Source: Alphaproteobacteria bacterium
GTDB lineage: Bacteria > Pseudomonadota > Alphaproteobacteria > Rhodobacterales > Rhodobacteraceae
Direction: 5' to 3'
NCBI GenBank assembly: GCA_030830465.1
Contig: JAURMY010000110.1
Location: 1-9,545 of the forward strand
Length of the DNA: 9,545 nucleotides
In this document: in pieces, positions 5,813-9,545 of the stretch
How positions within the stretch are numbered: the first letter of the stretch is position 1
Layout of the letters: each line of letters begins with the position of its first letter
Made by a program: the position numbers and the translations under genes
The notes under the pieces: generated by a model
What the model was told of the DNA's origin: nothing
What the model saw: the letters and a program-made list of their open reading frames with translations, nothing else
Databases searched by the model: none

Positions 5813-7891
5813 TCAGCGGCCCTCGCGCCGCCATGCCAGCAGCGACAGCGCGGCCGCGATCAAAAGGAACCACAGGGCGGACCCGATCGGGCGCAACCGG
5901 ATGTCAGCCACAACATAGGCGTCGCGCGGGGTAATTCCGATCCAGCCCCGTCCCGCGGCCACACGACCCGGGCGGACCTGTCTGATATCGGGCGTGCCAT
6001 CCTCAAGCCGCAAAATGCCCCCGCCGGTCGCCGCGACGAAAGGCGCGACCGCCTCGCCCGAGGAAATCGCGTTTTCAAACTCTTTCGGGGCGGTGGGGCC
6101 AAGCGCGACAACCGAGTCAAGCCCGCCCTCCTGCAGCCGGTACAGCCCGTTTTCCTGCCCTTTGAAGCCCGCCGTGTAGCGGCCCGGGGAAATCTCGGTC
6201 ATCGCAAGGGTTTGCAATTTGCCATCCGGGCCGGTGACCGAGACCGCCCGCGCGCCCAGTTCCAGCGACCGGCGGGTCACTGTCACGTCACGGCCCAGAA
6301 CCGTGGCGCGCAGGGCGTCCTCTTCCAGTTCGGGTTCTTTCATCATCCAGTGGGCCAGCCGGCGCAGCAATTCCTGTTGCGGCCCGCCATCCTCAAAACC
6401 GCGCGCCCACAGCCAGGCCTGATCCGAGGCCAGCATGGCAATCCGGCCCTTGCCCACCCTGTCCAGGATCAGCAGCGGTTTGTCATCCGGGCCGGTCATG
6501 ACGGTGTTGCCCGCTCTTTTTTCCAGATCGATCATGCGAAACCACCGGCCCCAGCCCGGTGTGCCATCCTCAGCGCGCGGGCGCGGTGCAAAGTTCTCAA
6601 GCCCTTCGGTCACCGGATGCCGGCGGCCAAGCTCGGATATCAGCGGGGTAAACCCGGTCTCATAGACCCCGCCCGAGGGGCTGCCCGGCAAAACCCGCGC
6701 CAGCGGCGAGCGGTACAGGCTTTCCACCCCGGCAAAGGCCGGCCCCGTGGCCACCAGAACCGCGCCGCCCTTTTCCACATATTGGGCGACATTCTCCAGA
6801 TAGACCGAGGGCAGAATGCCCCGCCGCCGGTAGCGGTCAAAAATGATCAGGTCAAACTGATCGATCTTGTCCAGAAACAGTTCCCGCGTGGGAAAGGCGA
6901 TCAGCGACAATTCCTTGACCGGCACGCCATCCTGTTTGCCCGGCGGGCGCAGAATGGTGAAATGCACAAGATCGACCGAGCTGTCGGATTTCAACAGGTT
7001 GCGCCATGTGCGCTCACCCGCATGGGGCTCGCCCGAGACCAGAAGCACCCGCAACCGGTCGCGCACACCATTGATCGAAACCACCGCCGCGTTATTCCGG
7101 TTTGTCAGTTCGCCCGCCACTTCGGGCACCTGAAACTGCAACACATTCTGCCCGCCATGCGCCAGTTTCAGCGGCAATTCCAGTTCCTGTCCGGTGGCGA
7201 CGTGAAACACCTGCGGTTCACCGCCGTCGATGGCGATGGTGATGTCGGTTTCGGGCCTGACCGCAGATGGCACCGCGCCCAGATCCTCGATCCGAAGGCG
7301 CAGCATCACCGGCTCGCCCATGATCGCAAAGGCCGGGGCATTGGTGATCACCAGCCGCCGGTCCCAGTCGCCGGCAAGGCCGGTCAGCAAGATATGTGCC
7401 GGGGCCGGGAAATCCGGGGCCAGCGCCATGTCGTGGACCCGCCCGTCGGTGATCAGGATCGCGCCGGCCAAACGGGACTGGGCAACCTCGGCCGCCGCGC
7501 TGCTGAGGGCGGACATCAGCAGGGTGCCGGCGTCACTGCCGTTGGGTGCGTCGCTAACGGTGACGGTTTTCACCTCGACCCCCGCCATCTCTGCCAATTG
7601 TGCCTGAACGCGGGCTAGGGCGGCATCGGTCTGATCCGGCCTTTGCTTGACCTGCTGGCTGGAACTGCGGTCCACGGCAACCAACACGATATCGCTGAGG
7701 GGGGTTCGGTCCTCAACCCGCAGCGAGGGATTGGCCAGCGCCAGCATCACAACGGCAAAGGCCAGCAACCGCAGGCCCCAACCGCGCAATCCGCGCCACA
7801 GGCCGTACAGGATCAGCACAGCCGCCAGCCCCCCCAGGGCCGCAAGCAGCGGCAGGGTCAGCAACGGGTCAAAAACGATGTCCGTCACCAT
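5813..7891 (-). CDS. Membrane-anchored protein with VWA-like and glutamine-amidotransferase-like regions
   Basis: The 692-residue protein has two N-terminal membrane segments (about 9-31 and 37-55) and one at the extreme C-terminus (about 670-686) followed by the basic tail RREGR. Residues about 66-170 look like a VWA domain: VAVDRSSS contains an intact DxSxS metal-site motif (D74, S76, S78), and ILITDGR (145-151) supplies the later MIDAS aspartate. About 180-275 is a beta-rich, Ig-like stretch. About 280-520 resembles the GATase1-like fold found in this family: RVLLVSGEPH, FDLIIFDRYRRRG, YVEKGGAVLVATGP, and KGRIAMLASDQAWLWARGFEDGGP near its end. A catalytic GATase Cys is not evident, so it is probably a non-enzymatic version. 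It starts one base after the DUF4159 stop (TGA-C-ATG), so the two are translationally coupled. The molecular role is unknown. Confidence 0.82.
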   Translation of the reverse strand: MVTDIVFDPLLTLPLLAALGGLAAVLILYGLWRGLRGWGLRLLAFAVVMLALANPSLRVEDRTPLSDIVLVAVDRSSSQQVKQRPDQTDAALARVQAQLAEMAGVEVKTVTVSDAPNGSDAGTLLMSALSSAAAEVAQSRLAGAILITDGRVHDMALAPDFPAPAHILLTGLAGDWDRRLVITNAPAFAIMGEPVMLRLRIEDLGAVPSAVRPETDITIAIDGGEPQVFHVATGQELELPLKLAHGGQNVLQFQVPEVAGELTNRNNAAVVSINGVRDRLRVLLVSGEPHAGERTWRNLLKSDSSVDLVHFTILRPPGKQDGVPVKELSLIAFPTRELFLDKIDQFDLIIFDRYRRRGILPSVYLENVAQYVEKGGAVLVATGPAFAGVESLYRSPLARVLPGSPSGGVYETGFTPLISELGRRHPVTEGLENFAPRPRAEDGTPGWGRWFRMIDLEKRAGNTVMTGPDDKPLLILDRVGKGRIAMLASDQAWLWARGFEDGGPQQELLRRLAHWMMKEPELEEDALRATVLGRDVTVTRRSLELGARAVSVTGPDGKLQTLAMTEISPGRYTAGFKGQENGLYRLQEGGLDSVVALGPTAPKEFENAISSGEAVAPFVAATGGGILRLEDGTPDIRQVRPGRVAAGRGWIGITPRDAYVVADIRLRPIGSALWFLLIAAALSLLAWRREGR

Positions 7892-7892
7892 G

Positions 7893-9545
7893 TCACTGCC
7901 CCAGCCTTTCCAACAGGGCCGGCACGTGAACCTGATCGGACTTGTAGTTGCCGGTCAGCACATACATCACCAGATTGACGCCAAAGCGATAGGCAATTTC
8001 GCGCTGGCGTTCGCCGGCACTTCCGCGCCCCACCGGATAGAGCGGCCTTCCATCCCGGTCGATGGCCCAGGCCGCGGCCCAGTCATTGCCGCCGATCACC
8101 ACCGGCGACACGCCGTCATTGAGGTTGCGAAACGGCATGCCGTCGACCTTGGCCGCATCACGAGGTGCAGCCTCAACCCAGACATCCGAGCGGGCAAACC
8201 GGCCCGGAAAGTCCTGCAACAGATAGAAACTGCGGGTCAGAACATGATCCGCCGGGATCGGTTCCAGCGCCGGAATATCCAAGGACGCTGCCAGTTGTTG
8301 CAACCGCCGTCCGTTGGGTGTGGTGCCGAACCGGCCCAGATTGGCGTCGCGCGTGTCAAACAGGATCATGCCGCCATCCTGCAAATAGCGGTTCAGCTTT
8401 TGATAAGCCGCCTCGGACGGGGCGGGTTGGCTTTCGGTCACCGGCCAGTAAAGCAGCGGGAAAAACGCCAGTTCATCGGTTTCAAGGTCAACCGCGATCG
8501 GGGCGGCGGGTTCCACGGCTGTGCGCGTCGCCAGCGTGACCGACAGGCCCAGAAGCCCGGCATCCGAAACCGCATCCGTGGTGCTGTCGCCGGTCTTGAC
8601 ATAGGCTAAAACCGTATCGCGGGTGGCCTGAAGGGCCATTTCATCCGATGCGCGGGCCTCGGGCACGACCAGAAACGCCGCCAGCAGGGCCGAGGCAATC
8701 ACCCCGGTGCGCGGCCCGGTCAGACGCCCGCTGATCCAGAGCGTGGCCAGAATATCCGCCATCAAAAGGATCAAAGCGCCGCCAAGTAGCCAGGCTTTCA
8801 GCGGCTGTTCAACCGCAGTGTCCATCGCCTCAACCGCGACGGATGGCGGCCAGACTGCCGCCGAAATCACCCGGTCCGGTGCCACCGCATTGACCGCAAC
8901 CTGTCGCTCTGCATTGCCGTAAAGCCCCGGTTGCAGGTCCGGCCCGACCTTGGCGGCGGCCAGAACCTCGCCGGGAACTCCGGGCAGGGCGTCGCCCTTA
9001 TGAAGATCGCCAAAGCCGTTCATCACGTCCTGTGGCTGCCAGACCTGCCCGGCCAAATCCGCCGCGCTGGGTGCCGCGACGCGGGTGGAAACCGACAAGC
9101 GTTCCAGCATCGCAACGAACAGGCCAGACAGCGGCAGGTTTGACCATTCGGCATTGGCGGTGACATGAAACAGCACGACCTGCCCCTGCCCCAACGCCTT
9201 GCGGGTGACCAGCGGCGTGCCGTCCTGCAATGAGGCGATCGTGCGGTCCGACAGGAAAGGATCCGGCTGGGCGATCACCTGGGATGACACGCTGACATCA
9301 TCCGGCACGGTCAGGCCAAAAAACGGCGAGCCTTCGGCAAAAGGTTGCAGCAATTTCGGCGCGCCCCAGGACATCGCCCCGCCGACATTGCGCCCGCCGG
9401 GGCGCAGGCGCACCGGCAGCAAGGGATCGTCGTCTTTCTGATCCAGACTTTCCGCCGCCAGCCTTGGCCCGGCAAAGCGCACCAACAGGCCGCCCTTTTC
9501 GACCCATTTGGTCAGGCTGTCGGATTCCGCGTCTGTCAGCCGCGC
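7893..9545 (-). CDS. DUF4159 domain-containing membrane protein (5' end outside window)
   Basis: The minus-strand frame is open to the right edge, so 550 C-terminal residues are visible and the start is missing; a TTG at 9485 is an internal codon, not a start. The visible part opens in a GATase-like segment (LTKWVEKGGLLVRFAGPRLA), continues with DGTPLVTRKALGQGQVVLFHVTANAEWSNLPLSGLF-type residues that fit the family, and has two hydrophobic segments at about 252-272 and 280-295. The last part, about 300-550, is the DUF4159 domain: ELAFFPLLYWPV, LNRYLQDGGMILFDTRD, and near the end REIAYRFGVNLVMYVLTGNYKSDQVHVPALLERLGQ. Full-length homologues usually carry an N-terminal BatA-type membrane domain and lie beside MoxR-ATPase and DUF58 genes, which would be beyond the right edge. 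The function is not established. Confidence 0.85.
   Translation of the reverse strand, partial: ARLTDAESDSLTKWVEKGGLLVRFAGPRLAAESLDQKDDDPLLPVRLRPGGRNVGGAMSWGAPKLLQPFAEGSPFFGLTVPDDVSVSSQVIAQPDPFLSDRTIASLQDGTPLVTRKALGQGQVVLFHVTANAEWSNLPLSGLFVAMLERLSVSTRVAAPSAADLAGQVWQPQDVMNGFGDLHKGDALPGVPGEVLAAAKVGPDLQPGLYGNAERQVAVNAVAPDRVISAAVWPPSVAVEAMDTAVEQPLKAWLLGGALILLMADILATLWISGRLTGPRTGVIASALLAAFLVVPEARASDEMALQATRDTVLAYVKTGDSTTDAVSDAGLLGLSVTLATRTAVEPAAPIAVDLETDELAFFPLLYWPVTESQPAPSEAAYQKLNRYLQDGGMILFDTRDANLGRFGTTPNGRRLQQLAASLDIPALEPIPADHVLTRSFYLLQDFPGRFARSDVWVEAAPRDAAKVDGMPFRNLNDGVSPVVIGGNDWAAAWAIDRDGRPLYPVGRGSAGERQREIAYRFGVNLVMYVLTGNYKSDQVHVPALLERLGQ

Noticed and set aside
6212..7618. 468-codon plus-strand open frame opposite the VWA/GATase-like gene
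   Set aside because: It is an antisense shadow: the minus-strand protein has coherent domains and membrane segments, whereas this translation is His/Gln/Arg-rich and unrecognisable.
9483..9485. TTG as the start codon of the DUF4159 gene
   Set aside because: The frame stays open for 20 more codons to the window edge with family-like sequence (LTKWVEKGG), and full-length homologues are much longer.

Overview
The window looks like chromosomal DNA from a high-GC alphaproteobacterium, most likely of the Rhodobacteraceae (roseobacter group). This rests on the overall base composition, the close resemblance of the glcD/glcE/glcF products to remembered roseobacter proteins, an RpoH promoter of the alphaproteobacterial type, and a DUF4159 gene next to a large VWA/glutamine-amidotransferase-like membrane protein. 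No rRNA, tRNA, CRISPR array, transposase or phage gene was seen. Nearly all genes lie on the minus strand; only the fragment at the left edge is on plus.

Left to right: (1) the 3' end of a plus-strand gene for a YfbK-type VWA protein; (2) a hairpin terminator that has T-runs on both sides and can serve both converging genes; (3) a minus-strand small heat-shock protein gene (Hsp20/IbpA type). It has a very good RpoH promoter and a structured leader whose last hairpin buries the Shine-Dalgarno sequence in the manner of a ROSE RNA thermometer; (4) a secreted trypsin-like serine protease with an intact catalytic triad; (5) the glycolate oxidase operon, transcribed glcD-glcE-glcF. A perfect 8+8 bp inverted repeat of GntR/FadR-family type overlaps its promoter, and two back-to-back hairpins lie between glcD and glcE; (6) two tightly coupled genes running in from the right edge: a 5'-truncated DUF4159 protein followed, 1 nt later, by a 692-residue membrane-anchored protein with a VWA-like MIDAS motif and a glutamine-amidotransferase-like region.

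The three glc products should form one membrane-associated enzyme that oxidises glycolate to glyoxylate: two FAD-domain subunits (GlcD, GlcE) and an iron-sulfur subunit (GlcF) passing electrons towards the respiratory chain. The hsp20 region combines transcriptional heat control (RpoH) with probable translational heat control (RNA thermometer). The DUF4159 pair belongs to a poorly characterised alphaproteobacterial gene neighbourhood, usually accompanied by MoxR and DUF58 genes that would lie beyond the right edge.

Nothing in the window is clearly a wholly new system. The most worthwhile signals are regulatory: the hsp20 leader, the glcD operator and the glcD-glcE hairpins. The uncharacterised DUF4159/VWA-GATase pair is the main protein-level unknown.
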